DNA of 64,000 nucleotides from Marinilabiliaceae bacterium JC017 (lineage in GTDB: Bacteria > Bacteroidota > Bacteroidia > Bacteroidales > Marinilabiliaceae): NCBI GenBank assembly GCA_004296775.1, contig RHGE01000034.1, positions 1 through 64,000 of the forward strand, in the 5' to 3' direction. Positions 32,228 through 42,232 of the stretch are shown in pieces (the stretch's first letter is position 1; each line of letters begins with the position of its first letter). The notes under the pieces are model-generated. The model was not told where the DNA came from. It saw nothing but the letters and a program-made list of their open reading frames with translations, and ran no database searches. The position numbers and the translations under genes are program-made.

Positions 32228-32992
32228 ATGAAAAAATTGAATTTCCTGAGCATTTTAATCCTTCTCTTTATTTCTTGTGTGCCACAGAAGGATGTGATTT
32301 ATCTGCAAGCAGAAAGGGATAATAAAATTTTCAATGTAGAGCATGAGGTTGTTAAGGATCGCTCTACCATTGAATCATTTGATGAAGTATACATTGAGGT
32401 AACAAGTACAGATCCTGAGGGCGTCAATTTTTTTGAGCGATCCAGACAAAATACATTTACCAGCAATTCTCCGGAAGGATTTTCTATTATTTCTTATCGG
32501 GTTGATGAATTCGGAAATATAAACTTACCGGTAATTGGTAATGTGAAATTAGCTGGTTATAGCCTTGTGGAAGCAGCTGCCATGCTGGAAGAAAAGTTAA
32601 ATGACTATCTCTATCAGCCATCTGTAAAAATCAATTTCGTGAATAAGAGTATTACAGTTGTTGGGTATGTGAATCGTCCTGGACGTTATTATTATAGTAG
32701 TGATCACATTAATATATTACAAGCATTGGGGATGGCTGGAGATATCCAGGAGTTCGGTAATCGGAAAAAAATAATGGTGGTGAGGGAGGAGAATAATCGC
32801 ACGGTAAAGGATTATATTGATTTGACGCGAGAAGGAGTTATCGAATCACCTTACTATTATTTACGATCAAATGATATTATATATGTGCAGCCATTGAAGC
32901 GCAGGTGGTGGGGAATGGATACATTCCCATATGCTCTGGTTCTTTCTTCGGTTACAACGTTTATTTTAGTTCTTGATTATGTTCAAAAATAA
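32228..32992 (+). CDS. Polysaccharide export outer-membrane lipoprotein (Wza-like)
   Basis: From ATG 32228 the protein has 254 residues and a lipobox ending LLFISC; an upstream ATG at 32207 only adds seven residues before the signal. It has the polysaccharide export domain (near RVDEFGNINLPVIGNVKLAG) and an SLBB domain (ITVVGYVNRPGRYYYSSDHI). A C-terminal hydrophobic helix (ALVLSSVTTFILVLDYV) crosses the outer membrane. The Wzc-type gene begins 5 bp later. This is the first gene of the export operon. Confidence 0.93.
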   Translation: MKKLNFLSILILLFISCVPQKDVIYLQAERDNKIFNVEHEVVKDRSTIESFDEVYIEVTSTDPEGVNFFERSRQNTFTSNSPEGFSIISYRVDEFGNINLPVIGNVKLAGYSLVEAAAMLEEKLNDYLYQPSVKINFVNKSITVVGYVNRPGRYYYSSDHINILQALGMAGDIQEFGNRKKIMVVREENNRTVKDYIDLTREGVIESPYYYLRSNDIIYVQPLKRRWWGMDTFPYALVLSSVTTFILVLDYVQK

Positions 32993-32997
32993 TTACT

Positions 32998-35355
32998 ATG
33001 GCTTTGTATGACGGTCAAATAGATGATTTTAATGTGATTTTCAGGAAGCTAGCCAAGTACTGGAAAGTCTTTCCAATTTCTATACTTTTCTTTGTTTCAT
33101 TAGGGGTCATATATAATAAGTTGGCCGAACCGATTTATGAAATTGGAGCAAAGGTGGTTGTTCATGAACGGCAACGGAATATTGCCGATCCGACTTCATT
33201 TTTGCCAGGTTCAGAATTGTTTAGTGGAAGGAATACTTTTCATAATAGTTTATTGACCTTGCAAGCTCGGCCATTGCTTGAAAAAGTGCTTAATAAGTTG
33301 AACTTCAGTGTGATGTATTATGAGGAAAAATTATTGTATAATGAAAACCTATATACATCGTCTCCTTTTGAAGTGATTATAGATAAGAATCATCTCCAAA
33401 TGACTAATGTTGTTTTCAATGTCGAAGTGTTATCCGCTTCAGAATTTGTCTTATCAGCTAAGAATGAGGAATGCATGCTGTATGACTTTCAAAAAGAGCG
33501 GAATGATCGTGAGGTTGCTAATTTTGAGATGTCTCAAAAGTTCAATTTTGGAAAAACCATTGAGTCTGAGTATTTCAAGTTCACCGTATTGTTAAAGGAA
33601 GGAGTAGCGCTGGAAGAGGTGTCTGCGAATGATTATTTTTTCGATGTGAAGGGTAAAACTCAACTTGTTGGCGAGTTAAAGGAACAATTAACGATTGAGC
33701 CTGCTAATGTAGATGGAACCGTGGTTAATGTATTATTGAAAAGTAATAATGCCCGAATGGGGATTGACTTTCTGGAGCAATATGTTGTTACTATTATTGA
33801 AGATAACCTTGATCGTAAAAATTACATTGCCCACACCACTATTGATTTTATCGATAATCAACTCTCTCAGGTTTTTGATTCTCTTAATCTGGCTGAGAAA
33901 TCCTTACAAGAATTCAGAACTCAAAAACAGGTCATTGATGTAGGGATGAAAGCCAGTCAGATATATGATAATTTAAATGCATTGATGGCAGAAAAGGAAG
34001 AGAAAGAGTCACATTTGCAGTATTTGGAATTCTTGAATAGTAATTTTAATAAGGATGATGATTTTACGGATTATTCTCTGACTATTTTATCTGATTTAAA
34101 TAATCAGGTCTTGAATGATTTATTAAATGAATACGTAGACTTAGTTGGTAGGAAAAGACATCTTATTGAAAATCGACAGGATAAAAGTCCTCAATTAAGG
34201 GAGTTAAATTTCCAAACCAATAATTTAAAGAAAACGATTTTAGTCAATTTGCAGTATGCCGTGGAGGCTGCTCGTATTGAGTTACAAAGAACCAATGGCA
34301 AGGTAGCAAGTTTAAATAGTGAATTAAATCGACTTCCTGAAACGCAACGGAATTTGGTTACTTATGAACGGAATTTTAACCTTAATGATGCTACCTATAC
34401 CTACCTGATGGAAAAAAGATCAGAAGCTCAGATTGCCAAAGCCTCTAATCTTCCGGATTACGAGGTCTTTGATTTTCCCGCTATTGAGGATCAGGCCTCA
34501 CCAAATACCACCAGAAATTTGGTACTAGCTGTCTTTTTGGCCTTAATTCTTCCCACATTTTTAATTTTGATTTATGAAGCTTATTTTGAGAAAACGAGTG
34601 ATGTCGATGATTTTAAGTCGACGTTTAATATGTTTTCTTTAGGACAGATTTATCATCACTCAGGTGATGCCATGAAGATATTTGGAGAAGATCAGGGAAT
34701 TACAGCTGAATCGTTTCGAAAATTACGAACCAATTTAGGTTTTCATGGATGGTCCGATAAGAAAAGAGGGAAAATAATTATGCTTACCTCTACATTGCCT
34801 GGAGAGGGAAAAACATTTTGCTCTTATAATTTGGCCTTTTCTATTGCAAAATCAGGTAAAAAAACCATCCTGTTGGACTTTGATTTAAGAAAAGGTGACT
34901 TGACGGAGAAGTATTATACAAGAAATGGCCATGCAGGAATTTCAGAATTGCTGTCCGGACAAGCGGAGTATGGTGATATTAAAAAAGATACAGCCAAGAA
35001 TGGGTTAACAATTTTACCCTCCGGACCATTGCCGCCAAATCCTTCTGAGTTAATCGATTCAGAGGAGAATAGAGTGTTTTTAAAAAGACTGAAGGAGGAG
35101 TATGATTATATTATTGTAGATACCGCTCCGGTTACGGTGACATCAGAAAGTATCTTTCTTGCTGGTCTTGCTGATTTGGTGATGATTGTATTACGGGTTA
35201 ATTATACACTAAAGAAAGATTTTAGAAGAACACTGGATGAGATGGAAGGGAAATTTGGACAAAAGGTATCAGTGATTCTTAATGGGATGAAAATGTCCAG
35301 ATCATCTTATTACCAATATGCATCCTATTACAGTAGAAGTAAAGACAAAAAATAA
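32998..35355 (+). CDS. Polysaccharide co-polymerase with C-terminal BY-type tyrosine kinase (Wzc-like)
   Basis: The 785-residue protein has a Wzz-type chain-length domain: one membrane helix near 23-40, a long periplasmic coiled part, and a second helix near 507-525. It is fused to a cytoplasmic kinase. Kinase motifs are TLPGEGKTFCSYNLAFS (Walker A), TILLDFDLRKGD (Walker A') and YIIVDTAPV (Walker B). The tail SSYYQYASYYSR is the expected tyrosine cluster for autophosphorylation. The kinase controls polymer length and export through the Wza-like channel. It is tightly packed with both neighbours. Confidence 0.93.
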   Translation: MALYDGQIDDFNVIFRKLAKYWKVFPISILFFVSLGVIYNKLAEPIYEIGAKVVVHERQRNIADPTSFLPGSELFSGRNTFHNSLLTLQARPLLEKVLNKLNFSVMYYEEKLLYNENLYTSSPFEVIIDKNHLQMTNVVFNVEVLSASEFVLSAKNEECMLYDFQKERNDREVANFEMSQKFNFGKTIESEYFKFTVLLKEGVALEEVSANDYFFDVKGKTQLVGELKEQLTIEPANVDGTVVNVLLKSNNARMGIDFLEQYVVTIIEDNLDRKNYIAHTTIDFIDNQLSQVFDSLNLAEKSLQEFRTQKQVIDVGMKASQIYDNLNALMAEKEEKESHLQYLEFLNSNFNKDDDFTDYSLTILSDLNNQVLNDLLNEYVDLVGRKRHLIENRQDKSPQLRELNFQTNNLKKTILVNLQYAVEAARIELQRTNGKVASLNSELNRLPETQRNLVTYERNFNLNDATYTYLMEKRSEAQIAKASNLPDYEVFDFPAIEDQASPNTTRNLVLAVFLALILPTFLILIYEAYFEKTSDVDDFKSTFNMFSLGQIYHHSGDAMKIFGEDQGITAESFRKLRTNLGFHGWSDKKRGKIIMLTSTLPGEGKTFCSYNLAFSIAKSGKKTILLDFDLRKGDLTEKYYTRNGHAGISELLSGQAEYGDIKKDTAKNGLTILPSGPLPPNPSELIDSEENRVFLKRLKEEYDYIIVDTAPVTVTSESIFLAGLADLVMIVLRVNYTLKKDFRRTLDEMEGKFGQKVSVILNGMKMSRSSYYQYASYYSRSKDKK

Positions 35356-35357
35356 AT

Positions 35358-36602
35358 ATGCCAAGATTATCATTTTTGATTAATTTATATTTTTTGATGC
35401 TCCCATTGGCACCTATTGTGTGCATGTTTGATCATTATAGTATTAATCAGGGATTCAGGAAGATATACGGGGCGACGATATTACTCTTGGGTGTTTTAAT
35501 TCTTCTGCGAAAAGGAATAAAAGAGTGTAAAATAGGCATGTTGTCCCTTTTGGCATTCTGCGTTTATTGTTATTATTTGATTTGGGATATTGTTTTATGG
35601 CAAGGTGCTATAGCGCGTAAAGGATTTGTCTATGATTTTTTTACGAATCCATATTTACACATTGCATTTTTGATTTTTGTCGTAGATAATTTCAAGATAT
35701 CCAAAGAGTTGTTGAATACGATAATTGTAGAGATTAAATATGTGCTATTAATTGCATTTGCTGTTACTTTAGTGCAGCTTTTAAAAGATCCTTTCTTTTT
35801 AACTCCGGATGATATGGTGGAAAGTGCTATAAGTTCCGGTATGCTTGAAGATGTTTTTGATGTGCGGCGAGTTTCCATTTTTGGTTTTTCAAATGTATTG
35901 GATATTAGTCTGTCTCTTATTCCATTATTGGCCATTTATACTTCTGATGCAGTAATTAATAAGAAGTCGCTACCTTATATTGTGGTATTAGTTGGGATGG
36001 TAATTGCTTTTGCAAACAACTCGCGATATCTTCAGGTTGCTTTTTTCTTTTGTCTTGTTCCTTTTGCTATTGAGGGCAGGAATAAATGGCGTAATGCCTT
36101 AATTGTCGTGTTAAGTATTCCTTTTTTAATTTTATTAAGCATTCAGGTTTTAGAGTTTTTTGAAGTGGATGTAGAAGGTTATATACAAGGACGTCTTTTA
36201 TCTGCATCAGCTGGTACGCGAATTTTAGCGTGGGAAATATTTAATCAATATTTCTGGGATAGGCCTTTTTTTGGTACTGGTGTCCATCTAACAGACCAGG
36301 TTGTTGTTGCTTTGGCAGGAAGAAGTTCTCAAATACATGTTGGTTATTTGGCTCATTTATTTTCATACGGACTTATAGGAAGTCTTTTAGTATTTGGATT
36401 TTGGGGTTCAATAATTTATCGATTTTATGTGACAGCACGGAATACTGGATTTTGGGGGAGTTTTCTGGGCTTTTTAGGATTTCTTTGGGCCAACGTAACA
36501 TTGGTGTACTATAATATTTTCTTGCATGGAATAATGTTGGCTTTTTTATTCGACGCTTATTATCGGCAAAAGAACATGATTACAGAAAAAGAAAAGATAT
36601 GA
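35358..36602 (+). CDS. O-antigen ligase/polymerase-like membrane protein (Wzy candidate)
   Basis: The 414-residue protein has about ten hydrophobic segments and a large loop near 285-325 (GTRILAWEIFNQYFWDRPFFGTG), the pattern of the Wzy/WaaL family. The RILAWE and GTG blocks are typical of the loop. It lies 3 bp after the kinase gene and overlaps the flippase gene by 4 bp, which supports a role as repeat-unit polymerase. Confidence 0.8.
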   Translation: MPRLSFLINLYFLMLPLAPIVCMFDHYSINQGFRKIYGATILLLGVLILLRKGIKECKIGMLSLLAFCVYCYYLIWDIVLWQGAIARKGFVYDFFTNPYLHIAFLIFVVDNFKISKELLNTIIVEIKYVLLIAFAVTLVQLLKDPFFLTPDDMVESAISSGMLEDVFDVRRVSIFGFSNVLDISLSLIPLLAIYTSDAVINKKSLPYIVVLVGMVIAFANNSRYLQVAFFFCLVPFAIEGRNKWRNALIVVLSIPFLILLSIQVLEFFEVDVEGYIQGRLLSASAGTRILAWEIFNQYFWDRPFFGTGVHLTDQVVVALAGRSSQIHVGYLAHLFSYGLIGSLLVFGFWGSIIYRFYVTARNTGFWGSFLGFLGFLWANVTLVYYNIFLHGIMLAFLFDAYYRQKNMITEKEKI

Positions 36603-37954
36603 AATTGAGCATCATTTCCATTTTTAATAAGGGGGATGACCGAACCGTTTTGTTAAAGAAAAATGTGTTTTTGTCCTTGATATTTAAAGGAATGGGGTTG
36701 GGTATTGGCTATATTCGATTTCCCATTGTGTTAAGTTACCTTGGCAATATGTGGCATGGTGTGTGGTTGACTATTGGTTCATTTACCGGCTGGTTGAGTT
36801 TTTTTAATATTGGATTAGGTAATGGGTTGCGGAATAAATTAGCAGAAAGTCTTGCTATAGGTGATATGGAAGCATCCAGAAAATATGTCAGCAGTACCTA
36901 TTTTATCATATCTGCGATAAGTATTTTGCTGTTACTGATTCTTTTACCAGTAGTATATTTCGTTGATTGGGGAAGTCTTTTTAATGTTCCTCCTGGCAAT
37001 GAAGAGATGCTGAAGTTTGCGATGCTGTCTTTTGTATCTTTTTTCTGTTTGCGTTTTGTGCTGGCATTGATTAGAACTGTTTTAACTGCCGATCAAAGAC
37101 CTGCTTTAAGCGACTTTATGGATTTTTTGTTCAGTACAAGTTTTTTTATTGGCGTTTTAGTGTTGTATAAGTATGTTGAAAGCTCCTTGTTTTATATTAT
37201 TCTTATTTCAGGTGCTTTTCCGGTTCTTATTTTAATTGGCTTCACTATATTTTATTTTAATGGGAAATATAAATCAATTCGTCCTTCTTATAAATTCATT
37301 GATATTGGTTTGTTGTCGTCTCTTGCCAATTTGGGTGTGAAATTTTTTATTGTGCAGATTGCTGTAGTTATTCTTTTTTCAACCGACAATCTGATTATTA
37401 CCCGTTTGTTTGGTTCTGCAGAGGTGGTTCCTTATAATGTAGCACGGAAATATTTTGGGATCGTAGAAATGGGATTCGCCATTTTGTTAGGACCTTTTTG
37501 GTCTGCTTTTACAGAAGCATATACAAAGGGGGATATTGCCTGGGTGCGAAAATCAATTTCAAAGTTGCTGAAAATGCTTTTTCTGGTTTTTATAGGTCTT
37601 ATATTAATGTTTGTATTGGCTCCATTCGTGTATGAAATATGGGTTGGTGATAAAGTACAGGTACCCGTTTCATTATCCTTGTTGATGGCACTCTACGTAT
37701 TGGTGAGGGGGTGGAATAACATCTTTGTTTATTTTATAAATGGCGTAGGGAAGATAAAGATCCAATTGTATATGTCGATTGTGACAAGTATAATAAACAT
37801 TCCGTTATCGGTTTATTTTGCACGAAACTTAGGTATGGGTATTTCAGGTGTTATTCTGGCCACGATTGTTTGTTTACTGGTGGGCTCCATTTTACATCCT
37901 TTGCAGTATTATCGGATAATTAAAGGAAAAGCTACCGGAATATGGAATGAGTAA
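36599..37954 (+). CDS. Polysaccharide flippase (Wzx-like, MATE/MOP superfamily)
   Basis: The 451-residue protein has about twelve to fourteen membrane segments. It includes the N-terminal pattern VLSYLGNMWHGVWLTIGSFTGWLSFFNIGLG of oligosaccharide flippases and the central STDNLIITRLFG segment. It would flip lipid-linked repeat units to the periplasmic side. Its ATG overlaps the polymerase stop by 4 bp, so the two are translationally coupled. Confidence 0.88.
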   Translation: MKLSIISIFNKGDDRTVLLKKNVFLSLIFKGMGLGIGYIRFPIVLSYLGNMWHGVWLTIGSFTGWLSFFNIGLGNGLRNKLAESLAIGDMEASRKYVSSTYFIISAISILLLLILLPVVYFVDWGSLFNVPPGNEEMLKFAMLSFVSFFCLRFVLALIRTVLTADQRPALSDFMDFLFSTSFFIGVLVLYKYVESSLFYIILISGAFPVLILIGFTIFYFNGKYKSIRPSYKFIDIGLLSSLANLGVKFFIVQIAVVILFSTDNLIITRLFGSAEVVPYNVARKYFGIVEMGFAILLGPFWSAFTEAYTKGDIAWVRKSISKLLKMLFLVFIGLILMFVLAPFVYEIWVGDKVQVPVSLSLLMALYVLVRGWNNIFVYFINGVGKIKIQLYMSIVTSIINIPLSVYFARNLGMGISGVILATIVCLLVGSILHPLQYYRIIKGKATGIWNE

Positions 37955-38008
37955 TGGTAGGGGCTTATTTGGTTGAATAGTATCACGGTTAAACTTAATG
38001 TTATTAGG

Positions 38009-39277
38009 ATGAAGATACTTTTTACAAATGCTACGAGTGTTAAAGGTGGAGCAGCTAGAGCAGCTCATCGGGTCTTTTCAGCTATTAAGGGTTTAGGTGC
38101 TGATATTACTTATCTTGTTGAAAAAAAGCTTGATTTTCAGGATGATATTTTAGATATGAAGCATCATTTTTTGCATGAAAAATATCTGAAAGTGATTTAT
38201 CGGCTTGAACAACGAAAAATACGTCTACATAGGAAACCTGCTACACGGTTTTGGTCGACAGCAGAATTAAATCGATTTCACCTTTCGGCATTGCTTCGTC
38301 ATAAACCGGATATTGTCCATTTAAATTGGGTAAATGATACTTTTTTATCGATTGATGAGATTGCCAGAATTAAAGTACCTGTTGTATGGACTTTTCATGA
38401 TATGTGGGCATTTACAGGGGGGTGTCACTATGCCGGAGATTGTAAAAATTACACAAAAGGGTGTGGTAATTGTCCATTGTTGTTAAAACCTTCGTTGTAT
38501 GATATAAGTAGGTTATCTTTTCTTAAAAAGCTAAAAAGTTGGAATAATATTGATTTAACACTTGTTTGTCCGAGTAATTGGATGGCTGATATGGCAAGAG
38601 AATCTGAAATGTTTCGGAATCATAGAATTGAAGTAATTCCGAATCCGGTTAATATAGAGCTTTATAAATCCATGAGAAATAGTACCCCGGATATTAAAAA
38701 GCCGTTTAAGCCTGGTAAGATCAAATTGTTATTTGGGGCTGTTAATTCATTGAGTGATGAGCGTAAAGGTGGAAAATTATTATTAGAAATACTTAAAATC
38801 ATTAAGAATCAATCAAGCGGAATTATATCAAAAGAGAATATTGAGTTACTTGTTTTTGGTGCCGATAAGAGTGAGGAAATTGATGCCCTTTCATTTGATA
38901 CCCGTTATATGGGGTATGTGAAAGATGAGAAGGTGTTATCCGAAATATATGCGGCAGCTGATCTTTTCCTGGTTACATCCAAGGAGGACAACCTGCCCAA
39001 TACGGTCATGGAGTCGCTGGCTTGTTCTACTCCTGTTGTGGCTTTTGATGTGGGAGGAATTAGTGATATGGTGGAACATAAAGTCAATGGATATCTGGCA
39101 AAGTCGTTTAATGTAGTGGATTATGTCAATGGAATTAAGTATCTTTTAAATAGTGATGGTCACCAGAGATTATCTGAGTTTTCTGATAATGCCAGGCGAA
39201 AAATTGAAACTGCTTTTGCTGAAGAAATTGTCTCAAAAAAGCATATGGATTTGTATAATGATTTGGTAAAAATATGA
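38009..39277 (+). CDS. Glycosyltransferase family 4
   Basis: From ATG 38009 (MKILFTNATSVKGGAARAAH) the protein has 422 residues; an upstream TTG at 37973 is less likely. It has the GT-B fold layout with the donor-binding motif KEDNLPNTVMESLACSTPVV (EX7E type) and GGISDMVEH after it. A Cys-rich stretch (HYAGDCKNYTKGCGNCP, about 141-157), common in one GT4 subgroup, is present. Acceptor and donor sugars cannot be read from the sequence. The next gene overlaps its stop region. Confidence 0.9.
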   Translation: MKILFTNATSVKGGAARAAHRVFSAIKGLGADITYLVEKKLDFQDDILDMKHHFLHEKYLKVIYRLEQRKIRLHRKPATRFWSTAELNRFHLSALLRHKPDIVHLNWVNDTFLSIDEIARIKVPVVWTFHDMWAFTGGCHYAGDCKNYTKGCGNCPLLLKPSLYDISRLSFLKKLKSWNNIDLTLVCPSNWMADMARESEMFRNHRIEVIPNPVNIELYKSMRNSTPDIKKPFKPGKIKLLFGAVNSLSDERKGGKLLLEILKIIKNQSSGIISKENIELLVFGADKSEEIDALSFDTRYMGYVKDEKVLSEIYAAADLFLVTSKEDNLPNTVMESLACSTPVVAFDVGGISDMVEHKVNGYLAKSFNVVDYVNGIKYLLNSDGHQRLSEFSDNARRKIETAFAEEIVSKKHMDLYNDLVKI

Positions 39278-39282
39278 TAGTC

Positions 39283-40128
39283 ATGAAGCATAGTGAATAT
39301 CCTAGAGTAACCATTGTAACTCCGTCTTTTAATCAAGGTATGTTTTTGGAGCGCACGATTCTATCTGTTATTAATCAAGACTATCCTAATTTGGAGTATA
39401 TTATTGTTGATGGTGGCTCAACGGATAATAGTCTTGAGATCATCAAAAAATATGAGGATAGAATCACGAAATGGGTCAGTGAACCAGATACTGGTCAAAG
39501 TGATGCTATTAATAAGGGATTTGGGATGGCAACTGGCCAGGTTTTTAATTGGTTGAATTCTGACGATGTCTTGTGTCCTCATGCGATTAAAATTGTTGTT
39601 GATTATTATAAACGAATTCCTGCTATTCAGGTTTTTTATGGCGATCGGATAGTTATTGATCAAGATGACCGGGTTTATAAAACAGTTGAAGGTCCCTCAT
39701 TTAATCGAAGGGAGCTGAAATATTATATAAAGATTCCTCAGGAAACAGTTTTTTTTACCAGGGATATTTGGGAGAAGGAAAGAGGATTAAATGAGGAGTT
39801 ACATTATACCATGGATAATGATTTATGGTTTCGCTTTGTCAGACATTCAGATTTTAAACACATACCTTTTTTTCTGGGTGCTTACCGGGAACATTATAAT
39901 TCAAAATCGGTGGAGGTGTTCGGTTCACAAAAAAGGAATGATAAAGCTATGGCTGAATTATCATACATGAAGAAAAAATACTACAATACCTGGCTGCGCG
40001 CACCTCGCTATTGGAAGTTTTTTTACATGTGGAATCAGATGAGGTTGGCTCACGAAAAATCTTCGAAAAAAAGAAGATTAGAGGTTGAGCATATTATTGA
40101 GCTTGTGCAGCAAAATGGTAGATCTTAG
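39283..40128 (+). CDS. Glycosyltransferase family 2
   Basis: The preferred start is ATG 39283 (281 residues; ATG 39274 adds three). The GT-A fold opens VTIVTPSFNQGMFLERTILS, with VDGGSTDNSLEIIKKY and the metal-binding region FNWLNSDD. FHYTMDNDLWFRF-like acceptor segments follow. It is the last gene of the first tightly spaced run; an 815-bp gene-poor gap follows. Confidence 0.9.
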   Translation: MKHSEYPRVTIVTPSFNQGMFLERTILSVINQDYPNLEYIIVDGGSTDNSLEIIKKYEDRITKWVSEPDTGQSDAINKGFGMATGQVFNWLNSDDVLCPHAIKIVVDYYKRIPAIQVFYGDRIVIDQDDRVYKTVEGPSFNRRELKYYIKIPQETVFFTRDIWEKERGLNEELHYTMDNDLWFRFVRHSDFKHIPFFLGAYREHYNSKSVEVFGSQKRNDKAMAELSYMKKKYYNTWLRAPRYWKFFYMWNQMRLAHEKSSKKRRLEVEHIIELVQQNGRS

Positions 40129-40308
40129 TAAATTGTTAATTTGTTTATAGCCTTTGATTCTATTGAAATCCTTGTAGGTATTCTGTGACAATTGATTGTT
40201 AGATAACTGATGTTTTTAATGTCGTATAAAAGACTAAATTTTAGGCATATACAAAAACAGCAAAGAAGATATGATTGATTATGAGTAAATTACATTTGCT
40301 ATTGTTCT

Positions 40309-40407
40309 AACCGCGAAATATACTAATTGAACGAATTTTAAATCACTGCGTGGTTTCATGAGCTTTTCATCGAAAAGCAATTTGTATAATTCGATAAGTT
40401 CGCGGTT
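40309..40407. repeat. Nested palindromic element
   Basis: The ends are AACCGCGAA (40309-40317) and TTCGCGGTT (40399-40407), a perfect 9-bp inverted repeat. Inside are CGAATT/AATTCG and a central perfect hairpin GCTTTTC-ATC-GAAAAGC (40362-40378). The layout suggests a folded single-stranded DNA or RNA, or a small mobile repeat. Confidence 0.65.
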
Positions 40408-40799
40408 GGCCAAATGCTAGCAGAGCAAGCTTTGTAGGTTTTAAACATATATGGGAAATGTCAGTTAGATAATAGATCTGAGATTAATTTGTGGTTGTTT
40501 TACTTGGTGCTCCATCGTTAGTGATGTTCTTATTTGCTCACGAGTGATCTATTTGTCAGCCATAGAGGATTGAAGGATTGATGAATTAAAACAACTGTCA
40601 AAAATCAAATTGTATGTTGGTTAAAAGCTGGTATCCTGATGAAATACCTGCATTCTTTTTCGACGGATTTCTTTTTGGTAAATCATATGAAACGGTATGT
40701 GAGTATGTTGGAGAGGGTATTAAAAATAAATGAAAGGAATTCATTGTAAATCTAAATGGGCCGTTTTCTTGTTTTTTCAAGGATACGGAAGGTGAATTG

Positions 40800-40894
40800 T
40801 TACATTGCTCTCATTTTTAGATCATTAAAAACTTTGTCTATTGAATAAATGCAAGCTGTTTTTCAGTTACTTACAAAAGTTTAACGAACTATTG
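40800..40894 (-). repeat. 95-bp interspersed repeat R2 (inverted copy of R1)
   Basis: Its reverse complement matches 28787-28881 at about 86% without gaps. It ends 49 bp before the start of the glycosyltransferase gene at 40944 and so may overlap that gene's promoter. Confidence 0.85.
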
Positions 40895-40943
40895 CTTTTA
40901 GTGAATAAAAAGAAATTAGTGAATCATTATAAAAGCAAACCTA

Positions 40944-42074
40944 ATGAAAATTGTATATCTGGCTAATTCATATATTCCGAGCCGTCAAGCAAATAGTATT
41001 CATGTCATGAAGATGTGTCAGGCTCTGGCCCTTAATGGGCATGAAGTTGTTCTGGTTACCTTTGATGCGCCTGATAATGAAGAAAAAGGTGTTGGTGATA
41101 TTTTCTCTTATTATGGAGTCAAACCTGTATTTGAAATTCGCAAATTGCGTTTACAAAAATGGTTAAAGGGTAAAAATCATATTTTTGCCTTGGAAGCTAT
41201 TCGACTGGCGAAATTGCTTCGTCCTGATATTGTATATACCCGATGTGAATTACCTGGTCTTTATTTATCTTACACCCGAATGCCATTTATTCTGGAAGCA
41301 CATAAGCCTTTTGTTGGACAATCCAGGATGCTGAAACCTTTCTTTAAACGAATATTCAAGGCGAAAAACCTGTTACGGTTTATAACAATTTCTAAAGCTT
41401 TGGAGGGTATGTTTGTTTCCCAGGTGGAGTTCAATGGCTGTGACTTGCTGGTTTTACATGATGCGGCTGATGAATCAAATGAAAATAATTTGGGTTTTGA
41501 AGATCAGGCCTGGCCGGGAAAAGAAGGTGTGATGCAAGTTGGTTATTTCGGTCATTTATATAAAGGGCGCGGGATTGAGCAGATTCTGGCTGCGTCTGCT
41601 CAACTACAAGATGTCGATTTTCATATCGTAGGAGGGCGTCAGAGAGATATTGATATGTGGAAGGCTCAGATTGGCATGCAAGATAACTTGTTTTTTCATG
41701 GTTTTGTTTTGCCTGCACACGTAGAAAAATACCGGCATCAGTGTGATGTCTTGTTGGCGCCCTATCAGAAAGAAGTGTGGGTGGCTGATAAAGGACATGA
41801 GTCGTCTAAATATATGTCTCCATTAAAAATATTTGAATACATGGCAGCTGGAAAGTGCATTATTTGTTCCGATATGCCCGTTTTAAGGGAGGTGTTAAAT
41901 GAAAACAATGCCCTGTTGGTAAAACCTGACAATACATCAGCGTGGATTGAAGCACTGAAGAAGTGTAAAGATGAAGAAGTTAGGGGTAAAATAGCTAAGC
42001 AAGCTTATCTGGATTTTAAAACACATTACACCTGGCAAAACAGAGCTCGGCTAGCGCTCAATGGGATTGTTTAA
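40944..42074 (+). CDS. Glycosyltransferase family 4
   Basis: The 376-residue GT-B protein begins KIVYLANSYIPSRQANSIHV, a common GT4 N-terminus with the SxHV acceptor loop. Its C-terminal donor domain has FGHLYKGRGIEQIL and SPLKIFEYMAAGKCIICSDM, which contains the second Glu of the EX7E motif. The substrate is unknown. It is probably transcribed separately from the first operon because of the long gap before it. Confidence 0.9.
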   Translation: MKIVYLANSYIPSRQANSIHVMKMCQALALNGHEVVLVTFDAPDNEEKGVGDIFSYYGVKPVFEIRKLRLQKWLKGKNHIFALEAIRLAKLLRPDIVYTRCELPGLYLSYTRMPFILEAHKPFVGQSRMLKPFFKRIFKAKNLLRFITISKALEGMFVSQVEFNGCDLLVLHDAADESNENNLGFEDQAWPGKEGVMQVGYFGHLYKGRGIEQILAASAQLQDVDFHIVGGRQRDIDMWKAQIGMQDNLFFHGFVLPAHVEKYRHQCDVLLAPYQKEVWVADKGHESSKYMSPLKIFEYMAAGKCIICSDMPVLREVLNENNALLVKPDNTSAWIEALKKCKDEEVRGKIAKQAYLDFKTHYTWQNRARLALNGIV

Positions 42075-42232
42075 AAGGTTCATATTTCAATTGATTATTG
42101 AGTTTTTGACATTAGGTATGCAGTTGATTTCTTAGTAATGTTATAGAGTTTTAATTGCTAATAATGCATGATCTATCATGGGTGGAATGATAAATTTTTA
42201 CTGCCGATTTATTTTATCAAATATATTTCAGT

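Larger units (their letters stand above)
40129..40943. other. Gene-poor gap inside the exopolysaccharide locus
   Basis: This 815-bp gap holds a nested palindrome (40309-40407), a 39-codon frame at 40614-40733 starting MLVKSWYPDEIPAFFFDG, and repeat R2 (40800-40894). The short frame has a protein-like composition and may be a remnant, but no family is recognised. No terminator or consensus promoter is seen. Confidence 0.55.

Noticed and set aside
28787-40894. Phase-variable invertible segment
   Set aside because: The inverted copies are only ~86% identical, 12 kb apart, and no invertase gene is in the window. It is kept only as a repeat observation.
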